64,000 nt of DNA from positions 124,001-188,000 of the forward strand of contig NZ_PPGH01000034.1 in NCBI RefSeq assembly GCF_002958735.1, given 5' to 3'. Made by a program: the position numbers and the translations under genes. The first letter of the stretch is position 1, and each line of letters begins with the position of its first letter. Source of the DNA: Chromatium okenii (lineage in GTDB: Bacteria; Pseudomonadota; Gammaproteobacteria; Chromatiales; Chromatiaceae). This document shows, in pieces, positions 1 to 9,114 of the stretch. The notes beneath the pieces are model-generated. The model was not told where the DNA came from. It did no database searches and saw nothing but the letters and a program-made list of their open reading frames with translations.

Positions 1-610
1 TATTGGTGCCCATATCCAACAAAATCGGCAATGTCCGGCGCGGTTCCAATCCTGCGCCGACCACATACAGCGACAGCTTGCCGATGGGAATGCCCATCCC
101 GTTCGCGCCCAGATCGCCTAAACCGAGAATCCGGCTGCCGTCGGACACCACGATGATTTCGACCTCATCTTCCGGCCAGTTTTGCGCCATTTCCGCAAAG
201 TGCGCGACATCATCGGCGCTGAAATACATGCCGCGACTGCGTTGATAAATATGAGAAAACTGGCTGCACGCCAGCCCAACAACCGGCGTGTAAATGATCG
301 GCGTCATCTCGTTGAGATGCGACAACAGCACGCGGTAATAAAGCGTTTCGTTGCGGTCGTGGAGCGTTTCCAGATAAGTGTAGCGATCCAGATCATCGTG
401 CTGGCGCTGGAAATTTTGCAAAATGCGCCGCTCTTGATCTTCAATATCAACCACTTGCGGCGGCACCAGCCCGCGCAAGCCCAAGGTGGCACGTTCATTG
501 ACTGTAAAACCGGTGCCCTTGTTGAGCAGCGGATCGCGGACAAGATCAAGACCGCGTTTATAAACCGGCAACGGAGCGCCAGCGGCAAGTGGACTGGTAG
601 AATCGGTCAT
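1..610 (-). CDS. maeA: NAD-dependent malic enzyme, N-terminal part (partial)
   Basis: Oxidative decarboxylation of malate to pyruvate in the cytoplasm. The reverse strand reads open from an ATG at 608-610 to the window edge, about 203 residues. It begins MTDSTSPLAAGAPLPVYKRG. The malic-enzyme N-terminal signature NEMTPIIYTPVVG is present near residues 98-110, followed by VSDGSRILGLGDLGANGMG, which leads into the NAD domain. The catalytic lysine and the NAD-binding domain would lie outside the window. No frame break is seen in the visible part. It diverges from tatA, leaving about 250 bases for two promoters. The symbol maeA (sfcA type) is inferred from the family; a fusion to a phosphotransacetylase domain (maeB type) is unlikely because the N-terminus matches the long NAD-type enzyme. 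Confidence 0.9.
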   Translation of the reverse strand, partial: MTDSTSPLAAGAPLPVYKRGLDLVRDPLLNKGTGFTVNERATLGLRGLVPPQVVDIEDQERRILQNFQRQHDDLDRYTYLETLHDRNETLYYRVLLSHLNEMTPIIYTPVVGLACSQFSHIYQRSRGMYFSADDVAHFAEMAQNWPEDEVEIIVVSDGSRILGLGDLGANGMGIPIGKLSLYVVGAGLEPRRTLPILLDMGTN

Positions 611-860
611 CAGGTCAAACTCCCAGCGGGTTACGGTTGCGTTGGCGCAAAGGCGCGACCAACGCGGAATTCAAAGGCGCATTCTAGCGCGTCGGGCGTC
701 ATTCCCAATCGACGGCGGGATGTCAATTGACCGGCAATGAGGCGACGACTAGCATCCTGTCTGGTTTTACATCCCGCAATGTCGCTTTCATTGTTGAATT
801 GCGGTTATCACGAATTACCGCGCCACTATCGGCGCAATACTTTTAACTGAGGGTGATGTC

Positions 861-1085
861 ATGGGTTTTGCTGGATTAAGTATTGGGCACATTTTGGTGG
901 TTTTAGTGGTGGTGATTTTGGTATTCGGCACCAAAAAACTGGGCAATATCGGCAGCGATTTAGGCGCAGCGATTAAAGGTTTTCGTAAAGCAATGGCTGA
1001 TTCTAGCGATCCAGCAGACGACGCTGCATCTCATGCCGCGCCAGCAACACCACGCGCAGAATCCAATTCTGCAACGCCGAAATAA
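861..1085 (+). CDS. tatA: Sec-independent protein translocase subunit TatA
   Basis: TatA forms the pore-like assembly of the twin-arginine pathway in the inner membrane. The 74-residue protein has one N-terminal membrane segment (about residues 6-21), then the conserved [14 protein letters not shown] hinge and amphipathic helix (about 22-40), then a short acidic/Ala-Pro tail. Length is normal for TatA. An AGGGTGATGTC leader just before the ATG supplies a ribosome site. tatB and tatC do not follow; instead kup starts 15 bases downstream, so this is a solitary tatA copy and tatBC must be elsewhere. It could be called TatE, but the family is clear. Confidence 0.93.
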   Translation: MGFAGLSIGHILVVLVVVILVFGTKKLGNIGSDLGAAIKGFRKAMADSSDPADDAASHAAPATPRAESNSATPK

Positions 1086-1100
1086 GCGGCAGGTCAAGCC

Positions 1101-2990
1101 ATGAATTTATCCTCTCCTGCGTTAGCGCCTCGCGCCCGCTTGGGCGTGTTGTCAATGGCGGCTTTGGGCATTGTTTATGGCGACATCGGCACCAGTCCGC
1201 TGTACGCCATCAAAACCGTGTTTGCCAATGATCGTCATCCAGTGCCGGTCGATGCTGAAAACATCCTCGGCGTGTTGTCGCTGGTGTTTTGGTCATTGCT
1301 GATTGTGGTCACGCTGAAATACGTCGTTCTCATTCTGCGAGCGGACAATCGTGGCGAGGGTGGAATCATGGCGCTGATTGCGCTGGTGCAACGGCGCATC
1401 GCCAATCAACCCATCGGGCAACGTTTGATTTTGCTGGGATTATTTGGCGCGGCGCTGTTTTACGGCGACGGCATTATCACGCCAGCAATCTCGGTGCTCT
1501 CCGCTGTGGAGGGCTTGAAAATGGTCACGCCCGACTTGGAAGAGTGGATTCTTCCGATAACGCTGGCGATTTTGTGCGGGCTATTTGCCGTACAACGCCA
1601 CGGCACAGCACAGGTCGGCAACTGGTTTGGGCCGATCATGGCAATCTGGTTTCTGACGCTCGCGGTGTTGGGAATCGACGGCATCATTGCGGAACCGGCA
1701 GTGCTCGCAGCGTTGTCGCCAATTTACGCGCTGAATTTTTTCGTGGCACATCCGGCATTGGCATTTTTTTCATTGGGATCAATCGTGCTGGCAGTGACGG
1801 GAACCGAGGCGCTGTATGCCGACATGGGACATTTTGGGCGCGGACCGGTGCAATTGGCGTGGGGCGCTCTGGTGTTGCCCGCATTGACGTTGAACTATTT
1901 TGGGCAGGGCGCACTGCTACTGGCGCAGCCGCAAACCGTCACCGATCCGTTTTTTCATCTCGCGCCAGCATGGGCGTTACTGCCTTTGGTGCTGCTGGCG
2001 ACGGTCGCCACCGTGATTGCGTCACAAGCCGTGATTTCGGGAGCATTTTCGATGACGCGGCAGGCGATTCAACTCGGCTATTTGCCACGCATGGTGGTGC
2101 AACACACTTCTAGCGCCGAACGTGGGCAGATTTATGTGCCAGCGATCAATTGGTTGCTCTTCATCGCGGTCATCGCGCTGGTGTTGAGCTTCGGTAGTTC
2201 CGACAAATTGGCTGCCGCTTACGGCGTAGCAGTGACCGGAACCATGAGCATCACCACCGTGCTGGTGTTTGTTGTGGCGCGTCGCCGCTGGCGCTGGGGC
2301 AGCGTGCGGACATTCACGGTGCTCGGTCTATTTTTAGCGATTGATCTGGCGTTTTTCGCAGCTAATCTCCCCAAATTGAGCGAAGGCGGATGGTTTCCGC
2401 TGGTGTTTGCGGCGCTGGTCTTTGTGCTGATGAGCACTTGGAAACGCGGACGGGCGCTGATTCTGGAACGGTTGACCCACAATAGTTTGCCGCTGGCGGA
2501 ATTCATGGCGCAGATCGAAGCTGCCAACATTCCAACGGTCTCAGGAACAGCGGTGTATCTCTCGGCGCGTTCTCGTCAGGTGCCACACGCGCTGCTGCAC
2601 AGTCTCAAACATTTCAAATGCTTGCATGAGCGCGTGGTGATTTTGCATCTCGCAGTGTTGAGCAAGCCCTACATCGCTGCGGACAAACGGATGCGCATTG
2701 ACTCCATCAGCCCGCGCTTTTATCAGGCGCACATGGAGTTCGGCTTCATGGACACGCTGAACGTCGCCGAAGCAACTCATCTGTGTCAGAACCAAGATGT
2801 CAACTGCGATCCCGCCAACACGACGTTTTTCCTCGGCCGCGAAACGCTGGTGCCGACACAAGGCGCAGCAATGGCGATTTGGCGACAAAAATTGTTTATC
2901 GCGTTATTCCGCAATGCCAGCAGTCCGACTGCGTATTTCGGTTTGCCACCCAATCGCGTGGTGGAGCTTGGTGCGCAGGTGCAACTTTGA
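1101..2990 (+). CDS. kup: Low-affinity potassium uptake protein Kup
   Basis: A proton-coupled K+ importer of the inner membrane (KUP/HAK/KT family). The 629-residue length is typical. The family N-terminus GIVYGDIGTSPLYAIK is at about residues 24-39. About 12 hydrophobic segments follow (including FGAALFYGDGIITPAISVLS). A soluble C-terminal domain runs from about residue 470 and ends ELGAQVQL. It starts 15 bases after tatA and may share its transcript. No operator is visible. The reading frame is intact over 1.9 kb, in contrast to many neighbours. Confidence 0.97.
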   Translation: MNLSSPALAPRARLGVLSMAALGIVYGDIGTSPLYAIKTVFANDRHPVPVDAENILGVLSLVFWSLLIVVTLKYVVLILRADNRGEGGIMALIALVQRRIANQPIGQRLILLGLFGAALFYGDGIITPAISVLSAVEGLKMVTPDLEEWILPITLAILCGLFAVQRHGTAQVGNWFGPIMAIWFLTLAVLGIDGIIAEPAVLAALSPIYALNFFVAHPALAFFSLGSIVLAVTGTEALYADMGHFGRGPVQLAWGALVLPALTLNYFGQGALLLAQPQTVTDPFFHLAPAWALLPLVLLATVATVIASQAVISGAFSMTRQAIQLGYLPRMVVQHTSSAERGQIYVPAINWLLFIAVIALVLSFGSSDKLAAAYGVAVTGTMSITTVLVFVVARRRWRWGSVRTFTVLGLFLAIDLAFFAANLPKLSEGGWFPLVFAALVFVLMSTWKRGRALILERLTHNSLPLAEFMAQIEAANIPTVSGTAVYLSARSRQVPHALLHSLKHFKCLHERVVILHLAVLSKPYIAADKRMRIDSISPRFYQAHMEFGFMDTLNVAEATHLCQNQDVNCDPANTTFFLGRETLVPTQGAAMAIWRQKLFIALFRNASSPTAYFGLPPNRVVELGAQVQL

Positions 2991-3011
2991 TGCGCTGCAC
3001 AATAAACTGAC

Positions 3012-3041
3012 TTGCATGTCTGCGCAGGTCAGGAGTATAGT
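3012..3041 (+). promoter_or_regulatory. Putative sigma-70 promoter for the rseC-rnf operon
   Basis: A TTGCAT -35 box at 3012-3017 and a TATAGT -10 box at 3036-3041 are separated by 18 bases. It lies in the kup-rseC gap, about 60 bases before the rseC start. Matches are 4-5 of 6 to each consensus box. This is inference from sequence only. Confidence 0.5.
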
Positions 3042-3099
3042 ATTTTTGTGCGGTGCACCATTCATAATAACCACTGATTTTGTTGGAAAATTACTAATC

Positions 3100-3639
3100 A
3101 TGAGGTCATCCGCCATGCCGTTAAATGCACCCGTACCGGAACACCCAATTGACCCTTTTTCTGCCGATCTTGTTGAAGGTGTGGCGCGAGTGGTCGCAGT
3201 GAAAGGCGACCGCGTGTGGCTGGAGCCAGAACTCACCAGTTCCTGCGGTGGCTGCGCTGCATCTGGGTTGTGTGGCGCAAAAGGGATCGGTACGGCGGCG
3301 AATCGGCTCGAAATACGGCGGTTTGAGTTGGTCAACGCAGCACAGTTGGTCGTCGGCGAGCGGGTCATCATTGGTGTGGACGGGCGGGCGCTGCTCAAAG
3401 CATCGGTTACAGCCTATGCGCTGCCGTTGGTCATCATGTTGAGTGCTGGCGCGGTGGCACAAAATATCGCCCAGAGCGATGGCGTGACCATGATTGCGAT
3501 GGCAAGCGGGTTGGCATTTGGTTTGCTTTTAGCACGCTGGATTGCACGGTGGCTCAGTACGCGTGGTCAACTTGCCCCACGTTTTCTGCGCCGTGCTGAT
3601 GCAGAAGAAGCCTGTAAAATCAGTTCATTAGAGAGTTAA
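3100..3639 (+). CDS. rseC: RseC/MucC family protein (SoxR-reducing system / sigma-E regulator)
   Basis: RseC proteins are small inner-membrane proteins linked to Rnf/Rsx function and sigma-E control. The chosen ATG at 3100 gives 179 residues; ATG 3115, five codons later and preceded by TGAGG, is equally possible. The cysteine cluster SSCGGCAASGLCGAKG (about residues 46-61) is the family hallmark. Two membrane segments follow (about 105-125 and 128-146). The C-terminal tail is short and basic. It ends four bases before rnfA, which matches the known association of RseC with Rnf/Rsx genes. The first 20 or so residues exceed the usual family N-terminus. Confidence 0.88.
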   Translation: MRSSAMPLNAPVPEHPIDPFSADLVEGVARVVAVKGDRVWLEPELTSSCGGCAASGLCGAKGIGTAANRLEIRRFELVNAAQLVVGERVIIGVDGRALLKASVTAYALPLVIMLSAGAVAQNIAQSDGVTMIAMASGLAFGLLLARWIARWLSTRGQLAPRFLRRADAEEACKISSLES

Positions 3640-3643
3640 AACG

Positions 3644-4225
3644 ATGCAAGAATACATCCTGTTAATGGTCGGAGCGGCGCTGGTCAACAATGTGATTTTG
3701 GCGCGGTTTCTCGGGCTGTGTTCGTTCATGGGCGTTACCACGCGCATCGACACCGCTATCGGCATGGGGCTGGCGACGACGTTCGTGATTACCGTGTCGT
3801 CAATGGGCAACTGGGGCGTTGAGCAATATCTGCTGGAACCCTATCACCTCGGTTATCTGCGCACCGTGACCTTTATTTTAATCATCGCTGGCGCAGTGCA
3901 ATTTACTGAAATGACCGTGCGGAAAGTGTCGCCACCGCTGTTTCAAATGCTGGGCATTTATCTGCCGCTGATTACCACCAATTGTGCGGTATTGGGCGTG
4001 GCACTGATTTTGGTTGAAGGAAAGATGACATTTATCGCTGCGACATTGTTCGCTTTTGCCTCTTCGCTCGGCTACAGCTTGGTCATGGTGATTTTCGCCG
4101 GACTGCGTGAGCGGCTGGCGCTGGCGGAAGTGCCGCGTTTATTTGCTGGACCGCCGATTGGTTTCATCGTCGCCAGCCTGCTGGCATTGGCATTTTTAGG
4201 TTTTTCGGGCATTAGCACGACGTAA
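3644..4225 (+). CDS. rnfA: Rnf electron transport complex subunit A
   Basis: An integral membrane subunit of the Rnf (Rsx) complex, which couples electron flow between ferredoxin and NAD to ion movement. It is 193 residues, the standard length, with six hydrophobic helices. Recognisable family segments are NNVILARFLGLCSFMGVT at the N-terminus and PLITTNCAVLGVAL in the middle. The paired CxxNC-like cysteines within membrane helices are as in RsxA. It is the first rnf gene after rseC and is followed 23 bases later by rnfB. Confidence 0.97.
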   Translation: MQEYILLMVGAALVNNVILARFLGLCSFMGVTTRIDTAIGMGLATTFVITVSSMGNWGVEQYLLEPYHLGYLRTVTFILIIAGAVQFTEMTVRKVSPPLFQMLGIYLPLITTNCAVLGVALILVEGKMTFIAATLFAFASSLGYSLVMVIFAGLRERLALAEVPRLFAGPPIGFIVASLLALAFLGFSGISTT

Positions 4226-4248
4226 ATCATCAACGGGGGGCTGAAACA

Positions 4249-4785
4249 ATGTTTACCGCAGTAGGAAGTTTGACCGTCATGGGCGTGGCACTCGGTGGCC
4301 TGTTAGGGGTTGCAGCACGGTTACTCGCCGTTGATGAAGACCCGTTGGAACAGGAGTTGCAGGCGATGTTGCCCGGTTCGCAATGCGGACAATGCGGGTT
4401 TGTCGGCTGCGCTCAGGCAGCAGTGGCACTTGCGAAAGGTGAAGCGCCAGTCACGCTGTGTCCGCCCGGTGGCAAGGCAGTCGCAGAACAGCTCGCCAAA
4501 CGGCTGGGCGTGAGCGTCGATCTCAGTCATCAGGAAGCGCGAGTGCCGGTGTATGCACTGATTGACGAGACGTTGTGCATTGGTTGCACCCGCTGCGTTA
4601 AAGAATGTTCGGTAGACGGCATCATCGGCGCGAGCAAATTGATGCACACCGTCGTTGCTGAGGTTTGTCACGGTTGCGGCAAATGTGCCGAAGCCTGTCC
4701 GACTGACGCAATTACGATGGTCGAGATTCCGCGCACCTTGGCGACTTGGCATTGGCCAAAACCGGCTGCCAATAAATTGCATTGA
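4249..4785 (+). CDS. rnfB: Rnf electron transport complex subunit B (ferredoxin-like)
   Basis: RnfB carries iron-sulfur clusters that accept electrons for the Rnf complex. The 178-residue protein has an N-terminal membrane anchor (about 2-25). A 4Fe-4S ligand set GSQCGQCGFVGC (about 43-54) follows, with a further Cys near 74. Two ferredoxin 4Fe-4S motifs, CIGCTRCVKEC (about 107-117) and CHGCGKCAEACP (about 137-148), complete the set. All expected cysteines are present. It is preceded by a GGGGGCTGAAACA leader. Confidence 0.97.
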   Translation: MFTAVGSLTVMGVALGGLLGVAARLLAVDEDPLEQELQAMLPGSQCGQCGFVGCAQAAVALAKGEAPVTLCPPGGKAVAEQLAKRLGVSVDLSHQEARVPVYALIDETLCIGCTRCVKECSVDGIIGASKLMHTVVAEVCHGCGKCAEACPTDAITMVEIPRTLATWHWPKPAANKLH

Positions 4786-4856
4786 GATTTACTTTCCGCC
4801 GCCGCTCGTTGCAAAAATAGAGCGGTCGGTGGTTCCTGTTTTGGAGTCGCTAAACC

Positions 4857-6301
4857 ATGAAACTCTTTCCCATCCGGGGCGGTATTCACCCCGACTATCA
4901 CAAGGAACTCAGCGGCGAGCAGGCGATAGAACCGATGCCGCTGCCTGCGCGTCTCTACATTCCGGTGCAACAGCACATCGGCGCACCAGCGGAAATTTTG
5001 GTTGCGGCAGGCGATGCCGTGAAAAAAGGTCAATTGATCGCTCGCCGTCAAGGTCAAGTCTCCGCGCAGCACACGCGCCGACCTCCGGCGTGATCGCCGC
5101 AGTGACTGAAGTGCCAGCGCCGCATCCGTCTGGGTTGCCGCAATCAACCATCGTCATTGAACCCGATGGTCAAGAAGAATGGGCTGCATTGCCCGATCCA
5201 ATTGCTGATCCGTTTGCCGTTGCGCCCGCAGTCATCGCCGACCGCGTGGCGGAATCCGGCATTGTCGGCATGGGCGGCGCGACCTTTCCGTCGGCAGTCA
5301 AACTCAATCTCGGCATTCGTTACAAAATTGAAACGCTGTTGATTAACGGCGCGGAATGCGAGCCGTATCTCACCTGCGACGACCGCCTGATGCGCGAACA
5401 CGCAGTCGAGATCATCGATGGCGCTCGCATCATGGCGTATGCGCTGGGCGCACCGCGCATCGTGGTGGCGATTGAGGAAAACAAACCTCATGCGATTGCC
5501 GCAATGACAGTTGCTGCCGAATCCTTTTCGCAGATTGAAATTGCCGTGCTGCCGGTGAAATATCCGATGGGTTCTGAGCGTCATCTGACGCTGGCGATCA
5601 CCGGACAGGAAACGCCAGCACGGAAATTGACCGCAGATTTGGGCGTGGTCGTGCATAACGTCGCTACTGCTCGCGCTGTGCATGAAGCCGTGCGCTTCGG
5701 TCGTCCGCTGCTGCGGCGCGTGGTCACGGTGAGCGGCGAAGCGATTCGCACTCCGAAAAATGTTGAAGTCGCACTGGGAACGCCAGTAACAGAACTGATT
5801 GATTTCTGTGGCAGTTTTGCGCAGCGCCCAGAGCGGATTATTCAAGGTGGACCGATGATGGGCACGCCGCTGCCGAATTTGGATGTGCCGGTTGTCAAAG
5901 GCATGTCTGGCATTTTGGCGCTGACTGCGACCGAAATTAACGACCGTCCCGCTGATCCCTGCATCCGCTGCGGCGCTTGCGTCAACATCTGCGCGTGCGG
6001 TCTGACACCAGTCGAATTGGCAGCAAATATTCGCCACGACAATTTGGAAGGCGCAGTCAAACTGGGTTTACTCGATTGCGTGTCCTGCGGCAGTTGTTCA
6101 TGGGTTTGTCCGTCGCATATTCCGCTGGTGCACTATTTCAATTACGCCAAGGGCGCGTTGAATGCGCAGGATCGGGAGCAGCGCAAAACCGAGCGCACCA
6201 AGCAATTGGTGGAAGCCAACGCAGCGCGTCAAGCCCGAATCGCGGCGCAACGTGCAGCGAACCGTAAACCCAAACCTGCGACTGGTGAGGTACAGCCATG
6301 A
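4857..6301 (+). CDS. rnfC: Rnf electron transport complex subunit C (one frame break)
   Basis: RnfC is the soluble NADH/FMN and 4Fe-4S subunit of Rnf. It starts at ATG 4857 after GGAGTCGCTAAACC and reads MKLFPIRGGIHPDYHKELSG. The frame breaks near 5064: the reading 'VSAQHTRRPPA stop' should continue as '(A)AHAPTSGVIAAV', which needs one more base (GCGGCA read as GCGCA). After the break the frame is open to 6301. It contains GMGGATFPSAVKL, the NGAECEPYLTCDDRLM NADH/FMN site and two 4Fe-4S motifs, CIRCGACVNICACG and CVSCGSCSWVCPS. The tail is short compared with the long repeat tail of E. coli RsxC. Neighbouring rnf genes are intact, so consensus error is more likely than true loss. Confidence 0.92.
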
Positions 6302-7404
6302 GCGATGTGGCGAGCATTTTGCAAAGTGGTCCGTTTGCGCACAGCACCAACACCGTGCAGCGCACCATGTTTCTGGTGGTGCTGGCGCTGACTCCAGCCA
6401 CGCTATTTAATCTCTATCTCTTTGGTTGGCCGTCAATTTTTCTATTTGCCGTGACCATCGGCTCCTGCGTCGCGCTGGAAGGCATTGCGCTGTTGCTGGC
6501 TGGACGCCCACTGCTGCGTACCCTGACCGACGGCTCGGCGATTCTCACTGGCTGGCTGCTGGCGATGACGCTGCCGCCGTGGGCGCCGTGGTGGATCGGG
6601 CTGCTCGGCGCAGTGTTTGCAATTCTGTTGGCAAAACAAGCCTTTGGCGGACTGGGACAGAATTTATTTAATCCAGCGATGGTGGCCCGCGTCGCGCTGC
6701 TGGTGTCATTTCCGGTCGTGATGACCGCATGGATTGCACCACATCCGCTGTTTAGCGCTGGCTCACCAGACATCACGCAATCGGTCGCCATTACTTTTGG
6801 CGGTGAAATGCCCGATGGCGTGACCGCAGCGACGGCGCTCGGTTACGTCAAAACTGAATTGTCACGCGGCATTCCGGTCTCGCAATCGCTCGTTGAATAC
6901 GGACGCGGCAGTAATCTCACCTACACCCCCGATTTAATGGATTTAGCGACTGGCTATAAACCCGGCAGTTTGGGTGAAACTTCAGCCATTCTCATTCTGC
7001 TGGGCGGACTGTATTTAATTCGGCGACGAATTATCACTTGGCACATTCCGGCGATGGTGCTGGGAACGCTATTTATCATGGGAACGGTATTTAATCTGCT
7101 CGACGCAAGTCGATTTGCTCCCGGTTTGTTCCATGTCTTTTCTGGTGCGACTTTTCTCGGCGCTTTTTTCATCGCCACCGATTACGTCACTTCACCCGTC
7201 TCAATACGCGGACAAATCATTTTCGGAATTGGCATTGGGCTATTAACTTGGGTGATTCGTACCTTTGCTGGTTATCCCGAAGGGATGGCATTTGCAGTGC
7301 TATTGATGAATTCACTCACGCCCATTATTGACCAATACACTCGTCCACGTTTGTTTGGGCGTACCAGTAAAGGCGAGCCATTGCCGATTAAGGTGCAAGC
7401 ATGA
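6298..7404 (+). CDS. rnfD: Rnf electron transport complex subunit D
   Basis: A membrane subunit with a covalently bound flavin. The 368 residues hold about ten hydrophobic segments. The motif ATDYVTSPVS (around residue 295) carries the threonine to which FMN is attached in this family. The start ATGAGC overlaps the rnfC stop (ATGA), indicating translational coupling. The end overlaps rnfG by four bases. Confidence 0.96.
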   Translation: MSDVASILQSGPFAHSTNTVQRTMFLVVLALTPATLFNLYLFGWPSIFLFAVTIGSCVALEGIALLLAGRPLLRTLTDGSAILTGWLLAMTLPPWAPWWIGLLGAVFAILLAKQAFGGLGQNLFNPAMVARVALLVSFPVVMTAWIAPHPLFSAGSPDITQSVAITFGGEMPDGVTAATALGYVKTELSRGIPVSQSLVEYGRGSNLTYTPDLMDLATGYKPGSLGETSAILILLGGLYLIRRRIITWHIPAMVLGTLFIMGTVFNLLDASRFAPGLFHVFSGATFLGAFFIATDYVTSPVSIRGQIIFGIGIGLLTWVIRTFAGYPEGMAFAVLLMNSLTPIIDQYTRPRLFGRTSKGEPLPIKVQA

Positions 7405-8015
7405 CGTTTCATTTCAATAGAGAAAACACCACAACACACGCGATTATTCTCGGCATTTTTTGCTTAGGTTTTGGCATTTTTCTCGCACTCACTGAATGGG
7501 TGACACGCGATTCAATTGCAACTCGGGCAATGGAAGATCGCCAGAATTCATTAGGTCAAGTGATGCCAGCCGAAATTCACGATAACAATCCAGTGCTGGA
7601 TACTCTGATGATGCAGGATGACGAAGGACATGACATCACGGTCTATCGCGCTCGTAAAGCCGGTTTAGTGACTGGTGTCGCGTATGAAACTTTTGGTTCC
7701 GGTTATGCCGGACAAATGAAGTTTATGATCGGTGTTGATGCGGAAGGACGCCTTCTCGGTGTGCGCGTATTAAGCCATAAAGAAACACCTGGATTAGGCG
7801 ACAAAATCGAAACTAAAAAGGGTGATTGGATTCTTCAATTCACTGGATTGTCATTGGGCAATCCACCGGTCGAAAAGTGGAAAGTGAAAAAAGATGGCGG
7901 TCAATTTGACCAATTCACTGGCGCAACCATTACGCCACGCGGCACGGTTAAAGCGATTCGTCGCGGATTGGAATTCTTCGATGCGCATCGAGCGCAATTG
8001 CTGGAGATCAATTGA
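7401..8015 (+). CDS. rnfG: Rnf electron transport complex subunit G
   Basis: A periplasm-facing flavoprotein subunit anchored by one N-terminal helix (about residues 13-32). The 204-residue protein has the FMN attachment motif TGATIT (in QFDQFTGATITPRGTVKAI). It also has the typical HKETPGLGDKIE segment. It starts within the rnfD stop (ATGA overlap) and ends in a TGATG overlap with rnfE. Confidence 0.96.
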   Translation: MTFHFNRENTTTHAIILGIFCLGFGIFLALTEWVTRDSIATRAMEDRQNSLGQVMPAEIHDNNPVLDTLMMQDDEGHDITVYRARKAGLVTGVAYETFGSGYAGQMKFMIGVDAEGRLLGVRVLSHKETPGLGDKIETKKGDWILQFTGLSLGNPPVEKWKVKKDGGQFDQFTGATITPRGTVKAIRRGLEFFDAHRAQLLEIN

Positions 8016-8689
8016 TGGCAACTGCAAATTACGGTCGGATCATCCGCGATGGTCTATGGGATAACAACGGCGTATTAGTGATGCTGCTCGGCATGTGCCC
8101 CACAATGGCAATGACCACCAGCGCCACCAATGGATTAGGCATGGGATTAGCGACTGCGGTCGTGATGGCTGCATCTAACTTAATGGTTGCCGCGTTCCGC
8201 AATTATATTACGCAAGAAGTCCGTATTCCCGTTTACATCTTGATCGTTGCTGCAAACGTTACCTTTGTTGATTTAACAATGAATGCGTGGATGCACGAGT
8301 TGTATAAAGTGCTGGGGCTGTTTATTCCATTGATCGTATCAAACTGTTTACCATTGGCGCGTCTGGAATCATTCGCTTCTAAAGAACCGGTCATGCCAGC
8401 GTTAATGGATGGTATTTTCATGGGATTGGGATTCACGCTGGCATTGACGTTAATTGGCGCAGTCCGCGAAATTACTGGCTCTGGAACACTGTTTGCAGAT
8501 GCGTCATTGTTATTAGGGCCAGCGTTTACTTTTATGGAATTGCGCATCATGCCCGCTGATATGGGCGTATTGATGATGGTGCTGCCACCGGGCGGATTTC
8601 TCGTGACTGGATTGGTGGTCGTCGGCAAGCGCCTGCTTGACCTCCGCGCCGGTAAGAGTATTCAAATGGCTGGTGCGCATAGCGTCTGA
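8015..8689 (+). CDS. rnfE: Rnf electron transport complex subunit E
   Basis: An integral membrane subunit paralogous to RnfA. About 224 residues with six helices. It contains GLWDNNGVLVMLLGMCPTMAMTT near the N-terminus (the family NNP-like start) and LIVSNCLPLARLESFA. The ATG at 8015 shares one base with the rnfG TGA stop; a TTG three bases upstream is a less likely start. Confidence 0.95.
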   Translation: MATANYGRIIRDGLWDNNGVLVMLLGMCPTMAMTTSATNGLGMGLATAVVMAASNLMVAAFRNYITQEVRIPVYILIVAANVTFVDLTMNAWMHELYKVLGLFIPLIVSNCLPLARLESFASKEPVMPALMDGIFMGLGFTLALTLIGAVREITGSGTLFADASLLLGPAFTFMELRIMPADMGVLMMVLPPGGFLVTGLVVVGKRLLDLRAGKSIQMAGAHSV

Positions 8690-8699
8690 GGACATTTTA

Positions 8700-8990
8700 A
8701 TGAATATCAACATTATTTATGCGCTGGCAAAACGCCAGCTCTGGCTCACAGTAGATGTGCCAGAAGGTTCCACCATTCAGGATGCAATTGATCGTTCTGG
8801 TATTCTTACGCAATGCCCAGACATTGATCTTGAGCAGCAAAAAGTTGGCGTGTTTGGCAAAGTTTCCGCATTGAATACTGTCCTTGCAGATGGTGATCGT
8901 GTTGAAATTTATCGTCCGTTAATTGCTGATCCTAAAGCGATGAAAGGACGCGCTAAAACAGAAACCGTAGCAACTACAACGCAGTCTTAA
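8700..8990 (+). CDS. rnfH: RnfH family ubiquitin-fold protein
   Basis: A 96-residue UPF0125/RnfH protein with a beta-grasp fold, often placed at the end of rnf operons; its exact role is unknown. The ATG at 8700 follows GAGGACATTTTA, a strong ribosome site that decides the start. Family features are the N-terminal INIIYALAKRQLW strand, VPEGSTIQDAID, VGVFGKV and DGDRVEIYRPLIADPK. It is the last gene before a terminator, closing the rseC-rnf cluster. Confidence 0.93.
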   Translation: MNINIIYALAKRQLWLTVDVPEGSTIQDAIDRSGILTQCPDIDLEQQKVGVFGKVSALNTVLADGDRVEIYRPLIADPKAMKGRAKTETVATTTQS

Positions 8991-9010
8991 TTTCTGTTTT
9001 ATCAATGGAT

Positions 9011-9047
9011 AAAAAACCGCTTTCAGAATGTCTGAGGCGGTTTTTTT
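9011..9047 (+). terminator. Rho-independent terminator after rnfH
   Basis: An AAAAAACCGC arm at 9011-9020 pairs with GCGGTTTTTT, and inner TCAGA/TCTGA pairs extend the stem. A run of seven T ends it at 9047. It lies 20 bases after the rnfH stop and ends the rnf operon. Confidence 0.85.
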
Positions 9048-9114
9048 ATGTCTTGTGTTTTGATGATTAAACTCTCACTTTCAATCGACAACCTTCAACG
9101 ATGAGAAACAAACC

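Noticed and set aside
182-730. Plus-strand ORF of 182 residues opposite malic enzyme
   Set aside because: The minus strand encodes unmistakable malic enzyme motifs over the same bases.
5144-6037. 297-residue minus-strand ORF opposite rnfC
   Set aside because: Shadow of rnfC; Cys/His/Arg-rich composition typical of antisense frames.
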